A stretch of 64,000 nt of DNA from Puteibacter caeruleilacunae (GCA_005217565.1 SJCO01000009.1:1-64000), one strand, 5' to 3'; shown: positions 23,667 through 34,148, numbered from the stretch's first letter. Numbers and translations: made by a program. Notes: generated by a model from the letters alone, not told the origin.

Positions 23667-24110
23667 TTAGTCAGGCAGTCTTTTCATCGTCAAAATAGGA
23701 AACGGTTTTCCAAGAATTTCATCAACCGGATTTCTTGAAACTATTTTAAAACCAAAACTTTCATATAATGTAATCGCCTTAGTGTTAACTTCATATACTT
23801 CAAGCTTGCTCGCACCTTCCACATTAACCGCATAATTCAATAAACGTGTACCTATTCCTTTGCCAAAACTATCGGGATTGATAAATAGCATTTCAATAGT
23901 CGAATTTAACAACCCGATAAAACCTAATATTTGATTGTTTGAATTACAAATGCCAAAAATATTAATCCGGTCCAATAAATCAACAAGAGTCTTTTTTTCA
24001 AGAATACGAATATCTTCTTCTGCCAGAAAATGGTGCGTACTTCTTATTGCGTTATTCCATATTTCAATAACCGTACTATTATCTTCAGTATGTAACCTCC
24101 TCAATTCCAT
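23667..24110 (-). CDS. GNAT-family N-acetyltransferase
   Basis: From the ATG at 24110 the protein has 147 residues, a usual GNAT length; an in-frame ATG at 24164 would add 18 residues that do not fit the family. The start MELRRLHTEDNSTVIEIWN is typical, and the acetyl-CoA loop is seen in LFINPDSFGKGIGTRLLNYA (Q/RxxGxG-like). VNTKAITLYESFGFKIV completes the fold. The pattern NAIRSTHHFLAEEDI is like that of YjaB-type members. The substrate is unknown. It is a monocistronic gene. Confidence 0.85.
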   Translation of the reverse strand: MELRRLHTEDNSTVIEIWNNAIRSTHHFLAEEDIRILEKKTLVDLLDRINIFGICNSNNQILGFIGLLNSTIEMLFINPDSFGKGIGTRLLNYAVNVEGASKLEVYEVNTKAITLYESFGFKIVSRNPVDEILGKPFPILTMKRLPD

Positions 24111-24181
24111 TTTTATAATTTTTAATCGGTAAAAATAGGAAAATATATGTTGTCGGTTAATCAATATTTAAACAAGATTAA

Positions 24182-24209
24182 AAGGCTGTGGAAAAAATTC
24201 CACAGCCTT
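24182..24209 (-). terminator. Intrinsic terminator of the first SusC/SusD operon
   Basis: AAGGCTGTGGAA and TTCCACAGCCTT form a perfect 12 bp stem with a 4-base loop. On the minus strand it is followed by TTAATCTTG. It lies 29 bp behind the stop of the SusE-like gene. Confidence 0.8.
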
Positions 24210-24238
24210 AGACAAGTATTAATTCTATTACCTACTAA

Positions 24239-25462
24239 TTATTCAGCTGCTGGAGCTCCCCAGAATGTCAATTCTGTCATGTGCCATATGTATGGATGTT
24301 TTGCCCATGTTTCCATAACTCTAACACGAACATAACGCACAGCAGGCTTGTTAGGAGCATCGTCAACATCAATATCTCTTACTTTTGCTCGCTCCTGATG
24401 AAATACAGCCGGATCATTATTTCTAAAGTCAGAATGGCTTAACTTTATCCATCCATGCTCAATCATATTCTCTTCCCAATTCTCATCAGTATTTATTACT
24501 GTGGTATTAGCAGCTTCGATATCATCTGTATCGATTCCCCAAAGTTCAATTAGGTTTGGATTAGCAGCTCCATTTGTTAATGGGTTCATCCTCCAGCGAT
24601 TTAACTGATATCGATCACCAAGATCAATTGTAAAATGGTTTGGCATATGACAATAAGGATCTTTATCAGGAAAATCTGTAGCACTATAGTTATTGTTGCT
24701 TATAATATCGTTCCACATATTTTCAACTGCTTGCCCCCATCGATCAGGTTGGCAATCATAGAGTAGTTTATGGAATTGGAATAAGCCCTTATCTAACTTT
24801 GTTTCAAGCAATGGAGTTAGTTCCTGCGTACTAACCGCAGAGAAATTCTCCCATTTATCTCTTACTCTAACAGAGAATTCATTAGGCACATTCTTTTGTC
24901 CTCTTAATGTAAACTTGTCCACTAGTTTGTTTGAATAGAATGTTTCCATATCCTTCATTTCACCCAAACTATCTACTGCGGAGATTATTATTGCAACCTC
25001 TGCCTCTGTGGGATTCTCCCACTTAACGGTTACTCCTCCAAAATCTGCGAAGAATTCAAGATCTTCCATTATAGTATTCACTGGAGCAGCATCAGGGGTC
25101 ACCTTTATCACCGTTGGCTCAGAAACATTTTCACCTTCATCAACAGCATAAAGCTTCACCTCGTACTCTTTAATTTCGCTAAAGCCAGCAACCACAAGAG
25201 TATCAACATATTTCGAAGACTTTTCTTCCAACGTTCGACCTTCACCTATCGAATATTCTGCCTTCACATAAAGCAAGTCTTTATCAGCTGGCAAATCATA
25301 TTTCAGTTCGACACCTCCAGGCATCGCTTTAAATGTTACATTGGTAACTGGTGCTGGTGCAATTCCATCATTAACCAACGGTCCTAGCTCTGTATCATTG
25401 CAGGCCATGTAGGTCAGTGAAACGATGAAACTTATAAATAATGATAGTTTTATTCTTTTCAT
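24239..25462 (-). CDS. Surface lipoprotein of the SusE type (DUF4959/DUF5126/DUF5000-like)
   Basis: The 407-residue protein has a lipoprotein signal with the lipobox cysteine at 21 (SLTYMACNDTELGPL). Residues ~35-130 and ~130-225 look like two fibronectin-like beta domains (PAPVTNVTFKAMPGGVELKY; DLEFFADFGGVTVKWENPTE), and ~235-405 is a discoidin-like, carbohydrate-binding-type C-terminal domain (HFTIDLGDRYQLNRWRM, VRYVRVRVMETW). Such proteins follow SusD in many Bacteroidota loci and help capture glycans at the cell surface. It is the third and last gene of the operon, 25 bp behind susD and just before a strong terminator. Confidence 0.85.
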   Translation of the reverse strand: MKRIKLSLFISFIVSLTYMACNDTELGPLVNDGIAPAPVTNVTFKAMPGGVELKYDLPADKDLLYVKAEYSIGEGRTLEEKSSKYVDTLVVAGFSEIKEYEVKLYAVDEGENVSEPTVIKVTPDAAPVNTIMEDLEFFADFGGVTVKWENPTEAEVAIIISAVDSLGEMKDMETFYSNKLVDKFTLRGQKNVPNEFSVRVRDKWENFSAVSTQELTPLLETKLDKGLFQFHKLLYDCQPDRWGQAVENMWNDIISNNNYSATDFPDKDPYCHMPNHFTIDLGDRYQLNRWRMNPLTNGAANPNLIELWGIDTDDIEAANTTVINTDENWEENMIEHGWIKLSHSDFRNNDPAVFHQERAKVRDIDVDDAPNKPAVRYVRVRVMETWAKHPYIWHMTELTFWGAPAAE

Positions 25463-25487
25463 ACTTCTTTGATTTTTAGATTATTGT

Positions 25488-27398
25488 TTACCAGCCTGGA
25501 TTTTGCACTAAATTCTCATTTACAAGCGTATTGTACTCTTTTAATGGCCACAAATAGTCTTTGTCTTCAAATTCATAACTATCTTCCGAAGAACCGTTAA
25601 ATAAATCAACTACACGGTAATAAGCAGCCACATCACTTTGATGAACATCCCAGCCTCTAATTGGCTTATTCATATAATCTTTAGCAAGTTTCCATCTACG
25701 AATGTCCCAGAAACGTTGTCCTTCAAAAGCCAACTCAATTAATCGTTCTTGCTGGATAATCTCTCGTAATCCTTCTTTTGACTTAGGTTTATCAGGCAAA
25801 GTTGAATGCTTCGTCCATGATTCTACAACACCATCTAATCCTGCTCTAGATCTGATCATATCAAGATATTTATAGGCATTAGCACCAGGGCCATTTACTT
25901 CATTTTCAGCTTCAGCACACATTAGTAGTAAATCAGCCAATCGAATAATCGGGAATGGATAATTTTCAGTCGCAAAATAGGTAGATGTGGATTCTGTTTC
26001 CGGATGAATCAGTTTTTTGGCATAATATCCTGTTACACTGTAACGACCTTCTTCCAGCTTTCCACTACCTTCTTCATATTTTGCATGAATTCGATACAGA
26101 TCGTTACCGTTAAATAGTCCCTGACCATACCATAATCCTCCGTCGAAACTCATATCAGCATAATAGCGAGGTTCTCGTGACATATTTAACTTTGAAGTGG
26201 TATAGCCTGGCTCCACATAATATGGTGCAGTAGTATCGGCCTCAGCAGTTTCAAAACGTCCAGTATAATCCCAGTCTTTATCCTCGCTAATGGGTACACC
26301 GTTATTCGAATAAAATAACTCAGCCATTCTCATAGTTGGAGCATGTAAAGATTTCACACTCTGATTTCCAATATGAGCGGTAATGAATCGAGGCATACAT
26401 ATCCTCTGTAGCTCATCATTATTGCCATTTGTTCCTCCCCAAATCAACTCCTTATTCCACTTGGAAGTTACAGCTCCCCTAATAGATAATTCTGTTTTTA
26501 TTTCATCAGGTAACTTTATGCTTGATGATATCTCATATAACTCAACACCCGCCTCAGTACATGACAATAACGCATCGTTACAGGCATCAAGTGCCAATTC
26601 CCATTTTGATTGATCATATGCTCCTGCAACTAGATTCTCTCCTTTGTTATCTGTAATCTGAAGATCAGAATTTCCATTTACTAAAGGGCTAGCGGCCCAA
26701 ACTAATGTTTTTGCTTTTATTGTTTTTGCAATTGGTTGAGTAACTCTTCCCAGCTCAGTTGTAAACTTGGTTATTTCAATTGGTAAATCTGGAATAGCTT
26801 CGTTTAAAAGGCTCACAATATATTCAACCACATGATCAACAGACTCTCTATAAATCTGTACCCCTTCAACAGAAGTAGAAATTGGTAAATTTGTCTCAAT
26901 AATTGGTATTGGGCCATACATTCTCATCAGCCAGAAATGATAGTAAGCCTTTAAAAACTTTACTTCAGCAATCCAGCGCTTCATGAGAGCTTCATCAATA
27001 TCTGGAACTTTTACAATATTTTTAAGAAATATATTGCAGTCGCGAATCGCCTGAAACATCGCCTTTCCAGAGCGACCTCCATCCCAATAGTTGCTATACG
27101 GATCATTTCTGTTTTGCAAACCTCTTGCTATTTGCCATGGATCACGTGCTCCTGTATATCTATCATCCAAAGGATAATATACCCAAATTTCATCACCTGC
27201 ATTCATACCCGGATCTGACTTTACATCTCCATGATTTGGCAAATAAGAATAGCATGTATTCAAATACTTCTCAGCAGTCATCTTATCCCGAAACGCGTTG
27301 TCCAATGTTGGAATATTATCGGGAACAACATCAAGATAATCACACGCAGTGAATAACCCGACAGAAACGATTAATAAATATCTTATAATAGTTTTCAT
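25488..27398 (-). CDS. susD: SusD/RagB-family outer-membrane glycan-binding lipoprotein
   Basis: The 636-residue protein has a lipobox (SVGLFTACDYLDVVPD, Cys19) and the SusD helical-repeat start (FRDKMTAEKYLNTCYSYLPN, WIAEVKFLKAYYHFWLMRMY). The end (DYLWPLKEYNTLVNENLVQN, PGW) is the diagnostic SusD C-terminus, and RLIELAFEGQRFWDIRRWK is the usual late motif. It sits as a lid on the SusC partner encoded 14 bp upstream and binds the glycan before import. A specific ligand cannot be read from the sequence. Confidence 0.95.
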   Translation of the reverse strand: MKTIIRYLLIVSVGLFTACDYLDVVPDNIPTLDNAFRDKMTAEKYLNTCYSYLPNHGDVKSDPGMNAGDEIWVYYPLDDRYTGARDPWQIARGLQNRNDPYSNYWDGGRSGKAMFQAIRDCNIFLKNIVKVPDIDEALMKRWIAEVKFLKAYYHFWLMRMYGPIPIIETNLPISTSVEGVQIYRESVDHVVEYIVSLLNEAIPDLPIEITKFTTELGRVTQPIAKTIKAKTLVWAASPLVNGNSDLQITDNKGENLVAGAYDQSKWELALDACNDALLSCTEAGVELYEISSSIKLPDEIKTELSIRGAVTSKWNKELIWGGTNGNNDELQRICMPRFITAHIGNQSVKSLHAPTMRMAELFYSNNGVPISEDKDWDYTGRFETAEADTTAPYYVEPGYTTSKLNMSREPRYYADMSFDGGLWYGQGLFNGNDLYRIHAKYEEGSGKLEEGRYSVTGYYAKKLIHPETESTSTYFATENYPFPIIRLADLLLMCAEAENEVNGPGANAYKYLDMIRSRAGLDGVVESWTKHSTLPDKPKSKEGLREIIQQERLIELAFEGQRFWDIRRWKLAKDYMNKPIRGWDVHQSDVAAYYRVVDLFNGSSEDSYEFEDKDYLWPLKEYNTLVNENLVQNPGW

Positions 27399-27412
27399 AC
27401 TTACATTTCATT

Positions 27413-30400
27413 TTAAAACTGTACCTGCAATCCAATGTTAAATACCTTCTGAATAGGATATCCTAGTCCGTTACCAGCCATTTCAGGATCCCACAATTTG
27501 AACTTACTAAATGTTAATAGGTTAGTTCCATTCAAATACAACCTCAAGCGATCTATTCCAATTTTCTTTATACCTGCTTTATTCAGTGAGTATCCAAATT
27601 CCAAGGACTTTAAGCGGATAAAGTCTCCGTCACGCATGAACCATGTACTTGTTTGTAAATTGTTCTCATTAGCAGTATCTGATAATCGTGGCCAGAATGC
27701 ATAGTTGTCACGATTTGATTCTGACCAATAGTTATCAGCAATAACCTGCAATACTTGGTTATCACCCTCTGTATCTCCACCTACGGTATCAATAAATGGT
27801 GCTATTGCTCTCGCATCAATCCAGAATGAAGAACGTGCTGATCCCTGGAAGAAGAATGATAAATCAAAGTTCTTATATCCCATTGAAGCACCAAAACCAT
27901 AAACTATTTCAGGAGAAGTAGGTTTTCCAAGTGGAGCTTTATCCAGATTAGTAATCACCCCATCACCATTTAAATCCTTGTATTTGATATCACCTGCTCC
28001 ATACTCATCAAATGACTGCTTTGGAGAATTAGCAACATCAGCTTCGTCAATGAATAATCGCTCAGCGATGAAACCCCACTTCTGATTTAGACTTACGCCT
28101 TCATGGGATAACCACGGTAATCCAGCTGATACATAATCAGGTTCTTCATATACCTTAAATTCACCAACAGCATATGTAAAATTGGCACGAGCCGACATCC
28201 AGAAGTCCTGATTGAAGCTTTGCTGATAATCTAATGACATGTCAAGACCTTTACCTAATGCCTCTCCTACGTTAGCACGTGGCGTTGACTGCAATCCCAT
28301 TGTGGCAGGAATAGATGCACGATCCATTAAAATATTCGTACGATTTTCCTTAAACACATCGGCCTGAATATTTAATTTCTCCCATAGTTGCAGTTCAACC
28401 CCCAGGTTCACCTGCTTTGCTTTTTCCCACGTAATTAATGGGTTCGCATAGCGAGATACCGTAATACCACCATTACCAATCTGCGTAGAATAGTTAAAAT
28501 TACGTCCCGTAAAATAACGTTTATTTTCATCTGCCATATTCACATTTGACAAATAGAAGAATCGATCGTTAGCACTACCAATTGCATCACTACCAACGAG
28601 ACCATAAGTTGCCTTTAGCTTCAACTTCGAGATTGTGCTTTTCATGTTGCCCCAGAAATCTTCATTAGCTATATTCCACCCTAATCCAAATGATGGGAAG
28701 AATCCGAATCGCTCGTCATTAGCAAAACGCTCAGAACCATTGTATCCGAAGTTAGCTTCCAACATATAGCGACTATCATAAGCATACGTAAAACGTCCCG
28801 ACAATCCCATGTTACGGTAAGGCAAAGACTTTTGAAGATCTCCTGCATTGGCCATCAATTCATTTCTCATGGTAAACACCAACATACCACTTACACCATG
28901 CTTTTCCGCAAATACCCTGTTATAATTAATAGCAGATTCCATATAGAAAGTTGACTTGATATTCTTAGCACCTTCCTCATAGCCCAAGTATTCAGTTCCT
29001 GACTCTGGATTTAGCTCTGATAAGTAATACTTATTTTCAGCCTTATCGTAATAGTTCATTGCAAAATAGAAAGGATTATAGAAGCGCTTCACATCAAAAC
29101 TTGACGCTCTATGGGTATTCACAAGAAAACGTGCATTCAATCCTTCTGTTATAAAATCAAAATTCTGCTTCAATTCAAACTGCGCCAACATCAGTGATTT
29201 GGTATAATCTTTATACCCCTTTACCATATCGGCATAAGGATTGATATAATTACCATGCTCAAAGTTACCAAACAGGATTTTAGTTGAATTAGCATAATCT
29301 CCCACGTTAGGATAATATTTTGGGAACAATACAGGATTGGTTTTCATCACCTTTCCATACAAATCGGAACCTCCATCGATAGGGCCGGTATAATCATCAA
29401 ATGTTCCATAAAATCGAACAATCGCTTCTGTTGTTTTGGTAATATTAATGTTGATATTTGAGCGTAATAGGTAACGCTTTAGATTGATATTGGAATTGAA
29501 ATTGTTTCTATCGTCAACACGCAGATTACCATTATCTTTATTGAATGTACCTGCCAAATAGTACCTAGCCACTTTACCACCACCGCTTACATTAAAGTTT
29601 AAGCGTTGGTTCATGGTATAGTCCTTAAACATTTCATCATACCAATCAATTGCAGGATATACAATAGGATTTTCACCATTTGTTGTTGCATCAATCTTTG
29701 CATAACTGTAAGGAAGAGAAGCTAAAGGACTTCGTGTTCTTACCGCTTCATTTCCCATTTTCATGTAAGTGATAGGATCAGCAATATCAACCTTGTCAAC
29801 TGGTGTCGATAAAGAGTTCTCTAATCTAACAGACACCTTTGCTTTTCCTTCCGTACCTTGTTTAGTGGTTACCAAAATAACACCATTCGCACCACGAGCA
29901 CCATAAAGGGCTGTTGCTGATGCATCCTTCATAATTGAGAAACTCTCAACATCATCTGGTTGCAAACGAGCTAAATCATCAGTTCCCAACTCAACACCAT
30001 CAATCAAAATCAATGGATCTTTCTTATAACCGAAAGTGGTAACACCACGAATAAAGAACTCTGCATTATCTGCTCCAGGCTCTCCACTACGCTGGTAAGA
30101 GATAACACCAGACATACGACCTGCAATTGCATTGGTCAGGTTACTTGTTGGGATCTTCAGTTCTCCTGGTTTCACAGTGGTAATCGAAGCAACAACACTC
30201 TCCTTCTTCTGCTTTGCAAACGCAACAACTGTTACATCATCCAATGCTTCCGTTTTACTTTTAAGGTCAACATTGATTACCTTTTTTGTTCCAACTTCGA
30301 TGGTTTGACTTTCCATTCCAATAAATGAAAACAACAGTTTATCAGTTGACTCAACTTCTATACTATATGCTCCATCTAAGTCGGTAATCACACCTTTAGA

Positions 30401-30877
30401 ACTTCCTACCACCACTACAGTAGCACCAGGCAATGCAACACCATCAGGATCATTAACCACCCCTGTAACCTTCTTCGTTTTAGATTGATTTGTGGTCTGT
30501 ACCTTTGGTGCTTGTTGCACTTTAGCTTTACTTATAACAACAGTACGATCAGTTACTTCATAAGCATAACCTTTTTCTACCAAACACTCATTAAGTATCT
30601 CTTCTACAGTTTGGTTCTTAACTTTAATGTCTACTTTATTTTCTGATTTAAACAAATCAGAGCGATAAACAAAACTAAACTCACTCTGGTCCTCCAGTTG
30701 CAATAATAGCTCCTGTATTGACACAGATTTTAAATTAACGCTGAGTTTAGTGTTTTGGGAGTATGTGCTTGCAGTGGCCTGCAACAAACTCACCATCAAC
30801 AACAATAGTGTAAATTTCATACGCAATACACATCTAAGTCCCTTCCATCCGGGACCGTCATTAAATTTTTTTTTCAT
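27413..30877 (-). CDS. susC: SusC/RagA TonB-dependent transporter with an STN signalling domain
   Basis: The 1154-residue protein has, after its signal peptide, an STN domain (about 45-120: LSVNLKSVSIQELLLQLEDQ onward), a carboxypeptidase-like beta domain (VTGVVNDPDGVALPGATVVV), a plug with FIRGVTTFGYKKDPLILIDG and SIMKDASATALYGARGANGV, and a beta barrel ending in FNIGLQVQF. The STN domain shows that it signals to the FecR-type anti-sigma factor encoded 80 bp upstream while importing glycan fragments. With the SusD and SusE-like genes it forms one operon. Confidence 0.96.
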   Translation of the reverse strand: MKKKFNDGPGWKGLRCVLRMKFTLLLLMVSLLQATASTYSQNTKLSVNLKSVSIQELLLQLEDQSEFSFVYRSDLFKSENKVDIKVKNQTVEEILNECLVEKGYAYEVTDRTVVISKAKVQQAPKVQTTNQSKTKKVTGVVNDPDGVALPGATVVVVGSSKGVITDLDGAYSIEVESTDKLLFSFIGMESQTIEVGTKKVINVDLKSKTEALDDVTVVAFAKQKKESVVASITTVKPGELKIPTSNLTNAIAGRMSGVISYQRSGEPGADNAEFFIRGVTTFGYKKDPLILIDGVELGTDDLARLQPDDVESFSIMKDASATALYGARGANGVILVTTKQGTEGKAKVSVRLENSLSTPVDKVDIADPITYMKMGNEAVRTRSPLASLPYSYAKIDATTNGENPIVYPAIDWYDEMFKDYTMNQRLNFNVSGGGKVARYYLAGTFNKDNGNLRVDDRNNFNSNINLKRYLLRSNININITKTTEAIVRFYGTFDDYTGPIDGGSDLYGKVMKTNPVLFPKYYPNVGDYANSTKILFGNFEHGNYINPYADMVKGYKDYTKSLMLAQFELKQNFDFITEGLNARFLVNTHRASSFDVKRFYNPFYFAMNYYDKAENKYYLSELNPESGTEYLGYEEGAKNIKSTFYMESAINYNRVFAEKHGVSGMLVFTMRNELMANAGDLQKSLPYRNMGLSGRFTYAYDSRYMLEANFGYNGSERFANDERFGFFPSFGLGWNIANEDFWGNMKSTISKLKLKATYGLVGSDAIGSANDRFFYLSNVNMADENKRYFTGRNFNYSTQIGNGGITVSRYANPLITWEKAKQVNLGVELQLWEKLNIQADVFKENRTNILMDRASIPATMGLQSTPRANVGEALGKGLDMSLDYQQSFNQDFWMSARANFTYAVGEFKVYEEPDYVSAGLPWLSHEGVSLNQKWGFIAERLFIDEADVANSPKQSFDEYGAGDIKYKDLNGDGVITNLDKAPLGKPTSPEIVYGFGASMGYKNFDLSFFFQGSARSSFWIDARAIAPFIDTVGGDTEGDNQVLQVIADNYWSESNRDNYAFWPRLSDTANENNLQTSTWFMRDGDFIRLKSLEFGYSLNKAGIKKIGIDRLRLYLNGTNLLTFSKFKLWDPEMAGNGLGYPIQKVFNIGLQVQF

Positions 30878-30957
30878 AAATTTGTGTAGTTTGAATAATA
30901 CAAAAGTGAATTTAAACGCTCTGTTGGGAGGAGTGTTGCCGCACGTCTCCCAACTTT

Positions 30958-32106
30958 TTATTCCACTAATATCTTTCTCTCATAGGCTGTAAACTTTAAT
31001 TCATTTGTCTTACTTAATAGGTTGAGTATCTTGTCAATGTTTTCGTATCGTTTCATATTTGCAGTCATCTTCATTGACCTAACTGATGGTGTTTGAAATA
31101 CAAATTCAACATCGTACCATCGTTCCAATTCTTTAGCCATCTCCCCCATGGTCACATCTCTAAACACCAATCGACCTTCTTTCCAGGCTATTACATCTTG
31201 AACACGCACCTCTGCTGTTGTAAGTTTTCCTGCATCTTTCTCATAATTGGATTGCTTCCCTGGCGTTAAAACCACTGGAGAGATATTTAGCTTATCTAAG
31301 GTTAGTTGAATTCTTCCTTCAGCTAGTGTTGTTTGTATGTTGGCCTCACGTGAGTAGGCTTTCACATTAAAAGAGGTTCCTAGCACCTTAATTTGCTGAC
31401 CTTCAGTACGAACAATAAATGGTTGCTTTTCATTATGAGCCACTTCAAAGAATGCTTCTCCCTGCAAGTCAACTACGCGCTTCTTTCCAACAAAAGCAAC
31501 AGGATAACGGAGACTTGATTCTGAATTCATCCACACACGCGTTCCATCAGATAAAGTCAGGAAGTATTCACCACCTCTGGGAACTTGAAGTGTGTTGTAT
31601 TCTACTTTTTGTTTTTTAAGTCTAGGTTGTTTTTTTTCAGTATAAGATAAAGCTTGATGATTATTTTCAATCTTCGCCCCCCGCTCTTCTATTACAAGCG
31701 TATCCTTATTCTCTAGATTATGGGCTGTACCATCGTTTAGCACCAATGTGGCTTTTTTAATTCCTGGTTGTATCTCAGCAAGAGGAGTCATAGTCATATC
31801 CTCTTCATCATTATTAAAGACAACAAAAAGTGCCGCTATTAAAGCCACAGAAGCTACAGCAAGGAATTTAAACCGAAAAAGAGAGCGAGACTTATTGCCT
31901 AGTTTCATTTTACCCCATGCAACCTGTGAATCGGCCAAACTCTCATCTTCAAGTTCACCATCTTTAACTGCACGTGATACTTTCTCAAAATATTGTACAT
32001 GGGATTTATCCTCCGACAACCAGTTCTGAAGAACCTGTTCTTCTTCTTCAGAGGATATACCATGTAAGAAACGCCATATTATTTCAAAATCTATAAATCT
32101 CTTCAT
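30958..32106 (-). CDS. fecR: FecR-type anti-sigma factor
   Basis: The 382-residue protein has a cytoplasmic N-terminal domain (about 1-75), one membrane helix (FLAVASVALIAALFVVF, ~80-97) and a periplasmic FecR domain (YNTLQVPRGGEYFLTLSDGT, VWMNSESSLRYP, VVDLQGEAFFEVAHN, FIVRTEGQQIKVLGTSFNVK) with a C-terminal domain that receives the signal from the STN domain of SusC. It would hold the ECF sigma factor encoded directly upstream inactive until SusC is occupied. Confidence 0.93.
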   Translation of the reverse strand: MKRFIDFEIIWRFLHGISSEEEEQVLQNWLSEDKSHVQYFEKVSRAVKDGELEDESLADSQVAWGKMKLGNKSRSLFRFKFLAVASVALIAALFVVFNNDEEDMTMTPLAEIQPGIKKATLVLNDGTAHNLENKDTLVIEERGAKIENNHQALSYTEKKQPRLKKQKVEYNTLQVPRGGEYFLTLSDGTRVWMNSESSLRYPVAFVGKKRVVDLQGEAFFEVAHNEKQPFIVRTEGQQIKVLGTSFNVKAYSREANIQTTLAEGRIQLTLDKLNISPVVLTPGKQSNYEKDAGKLTTAEVRVQDVIAWKEGRLVFRDVTMGEMAKELERWYDVEFVFQTPSVRSMKMTANMKRYENIDKILNLLSKTNELKFTAYERKILVE

Positions 32107-32175
32107 CTTTCATCAATGTCTTCACCCCCTTGACACATCCCAAAATCAAAAAGGTTTACATCGATGAAAAAAATT

Positions 32176-32760
32176 TTAACAAAAAAGAGAATGAGCTGCC
32201 CTGGCAAGTATATTACGCAGTTTTGTTCTTGCCCTAAATAGCTGAACCTTAACAGTGCTCTCCGAGATTTTAAGTAATTCAGCAATTTGATAAATTGAAT
32301 GATCTTCCAGGTATTTTTTCTTAAAGATAGCTAACATTTGAGCAGGAAGTTGCTCTAATGCCTTCCGAACACTTTCTCTCATCTCAACATCTTCATGCCA
32401 AATATCTTTATCCGCCATCAATATGGCATCCAGAAATAATAATTCATTTTTATCTTTTATCTGGATACTTCGTAAATGATTTAGACAACGATTTTTTACC
32501 GTATTTACAAGATACCCTTGCAGTGATTCATTAATCTGAAACTTCTCATGATTTTCCCATAAATCAATAAACATTCCCTGCACAATATCTTCCCCCTCAG
32601 CTTTACTGTAGACAATTCGCTGCGCTACTTTTACAAGGTAACTGTATTGGCTATGGAATACTGATTCATAGACCTTTAGATTTCCTCTGCGGATCTCTTT
32701 GATCAATAATTCATCATTAACACTCATAGGTTTAGTCTGGTTTTTGGTTTTGGTTATCAC
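32176..32760 (-). CDS. ECF-type RNA polymerase sigma factor of the first PUL
   Basis: The 194-residue protein has sigma region 2 (YESVFHSQYSYLVKVAQRIV, GEDIVQGMFIDLWENHEKF) and region 4 (LEQLPAQMLAIFKKKYLEDH, IYQIAELLKISESTVKVQLF). It should activate the SusC/SusD operon behind it when released by FecR. The promoter region carries the two-site TGTCAAAA repeat that also controls the GH20/GH78 operon, so a further regulator probably acts above this sigma factor. Confidence 0.92.
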   Translation of the reverse strand: MITKTKNQTKPMSVNDELLIKEIRRGNLKVYESVFHSQYSYLVKVAQRIVYSKAEGEDIVQGMFIDLWENHEKFQINESLQGYLVNTVKNRCLNHLRSIQIKDKNELLFLDAILMADKDIWHEDVEMRESVRKALEQLPAQMLAIFKKKYLEDHSIYQIAELLKISESTVKVQLFRARTKLRNILARAAHSLFC

Positions 32761-32807
32761 ATACCAATTGCAAAAGTCCAGACAAAGCCTTAATCAAACA
32801 ATACACA

Positions 32808-32836
32808 TTTTGACAATACGAATGTCTATTCTGACA
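32808..32836 (-). promoter_or_regulatory. Two-site direct-repeat operator (21 bp period) ahead of the ECF sigma gene
   Basis: On the minus strand TGTCAGAA (32836-32829) and TGTCAAAA (32815-32808) lie exactly 21 bp apart, and the second is followed by TGTGTATTG and a TTTG -33-like element. Spacing, order and flank match the operator at 12450-12478. Confidence 0.65.
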
Positions 32837-32849
32837 AAATCCTATTCAT

Positions 32850-34148
32850 CTAGCATTCAACTTTAAACACTTCAATCTGTTGATCTATACCTTTTAAATA
32901 GAAAGCTCCCATATCTGTAAGCTCAGTCTTTGCTTGTTCCAGGTGCTCCTTCACTTCCTGGGAAATAAGGAAATGTGTTTCTAATTCTTTATTCAACTGT
33001 TCTAAACGAGCAGCGATTATGATATTGCGTCCTGCAAGCGAGAATTGTCGGCGTATATCATTTCCAATATTACCAATCACTATCTTTCCTCGGTGTAAAC
33101 CAATGCGAATATAGGTTTGTGGGATTTCACCGGAAAGCTCCATCATCTTTATTTTTGCTCTTATTTCTAATCCTGCATTAAAAGCATTATCAACATAACC
33201 AGTATCATCCTTAGGCACTCCAAACGATGCCATAAATCCATCTCCTAAAATCTGGTTTATAATTCCATTGTGATTATTAATGATTTCAATAATCGGACTA
33301 AATACCTTGTTTTGATATTCTATCACTTGCTGTGGTGTTTTTCGGTCGGCCCACTTACTGAAATCTTTGATATCTAAAAACATGATAGCAGCACTTGATT
33401 CCTTGGTTGAAGATGCATCTAAAGTATTGAGTAGCTCATCAGCAATCTCTTTTGAAACCTGCTGACCAAATAGCAGTTCCACCTGTTTTCGCTCTTGTTG
33501 AAATGTAATTGAGTGTCGTAGTTTTTTATCAAACTCACGGGCAACAAGGCCTGTCATAAGTCCGAATACTAGTAGTCCCAAGGCTCTAGCGCCATAAATT
33601 TCATTCAAATGAGCCACCCCATCTTTAATATCTAGGAATTCAATGGCATTAAATGCAACAGCACCATATCCTGCACCTGCTATCAGTCCTCCAAGCAGAC
33701 TCACTTTTAGATCAAGATGTAGCGTTGAAAGGACAATTAGAATAATGAGGAAACCATAGCCATCATACTCAAGCAATAGCAACGAATGATCGTACTTAAC
33801 AGCATAATAAAGTAAAAATATTGATAGACTAAATTCAATACAAGTATTCACATATTTTATATTGATTGGTGGCATTAGGCGATGTTTCAACATGTATCGA
33901 ATTCGAAATAACACCAATACCTCAAATAACGAGAATCCGAGGAAGCCATACAGCAGCGTTCTTAATCCTTCTGGTCGGTTCATCGCATTATCAATTAATT
34001 CAGGAAATAAAAAGTGAATAATTGGAACAACCATAAAACTGAATGCCAACATACAAAGGATGATCACGACCCTTCTTTTCTCACTTCTCATGTATTCCAT
34101 CATGAGTTCTTCCCGAATCTCTTCATTAATATGTCGTAGAAATTTCAT
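32850..34148 (-). CDS. Membrane-bound class III adenylate/guanylate cyclase
   Basis: The 432-residue protein has about six membrane helices (residues ~28-205), then a catalytic domain (about 245-430). The two metal-binding aspartates are in FLDIKDFS and QILGDGFMASFG; FSLAGRNIIIAARLEQLNKE carries the transition-state Asn and Arg. RIGLHRGKIVIGNIGNDIRR is the usual core loop. It probably makes cAMP (or cGMP; the specificity residues cannot be judged safely). A Crp/Fnr-type receptor is encoded 9 kb away, but that protein need not bind cAMP. The gene is monocistronic and divergent from the radical SAM gene. Confidence 0.9.
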   Translation of the reverse strand: MKFLRHINEEIREELMMEYMRSEKRRVVIILCMLAFSFMVVPIIHFLFPELIDNAMNRPEGLRTLLYGFLGFSLFEVLVLFRIRYMLKHRLMPPINIKYVNTCIEFSLSIFLLYYAVKYDHSLLLLEYDGYGFLIILIVLSTLHLDLKVSLLGGLIAGAGYGAVAFNAIEFLDIKDGVAHLNEIYGARALGLLVFGLMTGLVAREFDKKLRHSITFQQERKQVELLFGQQVSKEIADELLNTLDASSTKESSAAIMFLDIKDFSKWADRKTPQQVIEYQNKVFSPIIEIINNHNGIINQILGDGFMASFGVPKDDTGYVDNAFNAGLEIRAKIKMMELSGEIPQTYIRIGLHRGKIVIGNIGNDIRRQFSLAGRNIIIAARLEQLNKELETHFLISQEVKEHLEQAKTELTDMGAFYLKGIDQQIEVFKVEC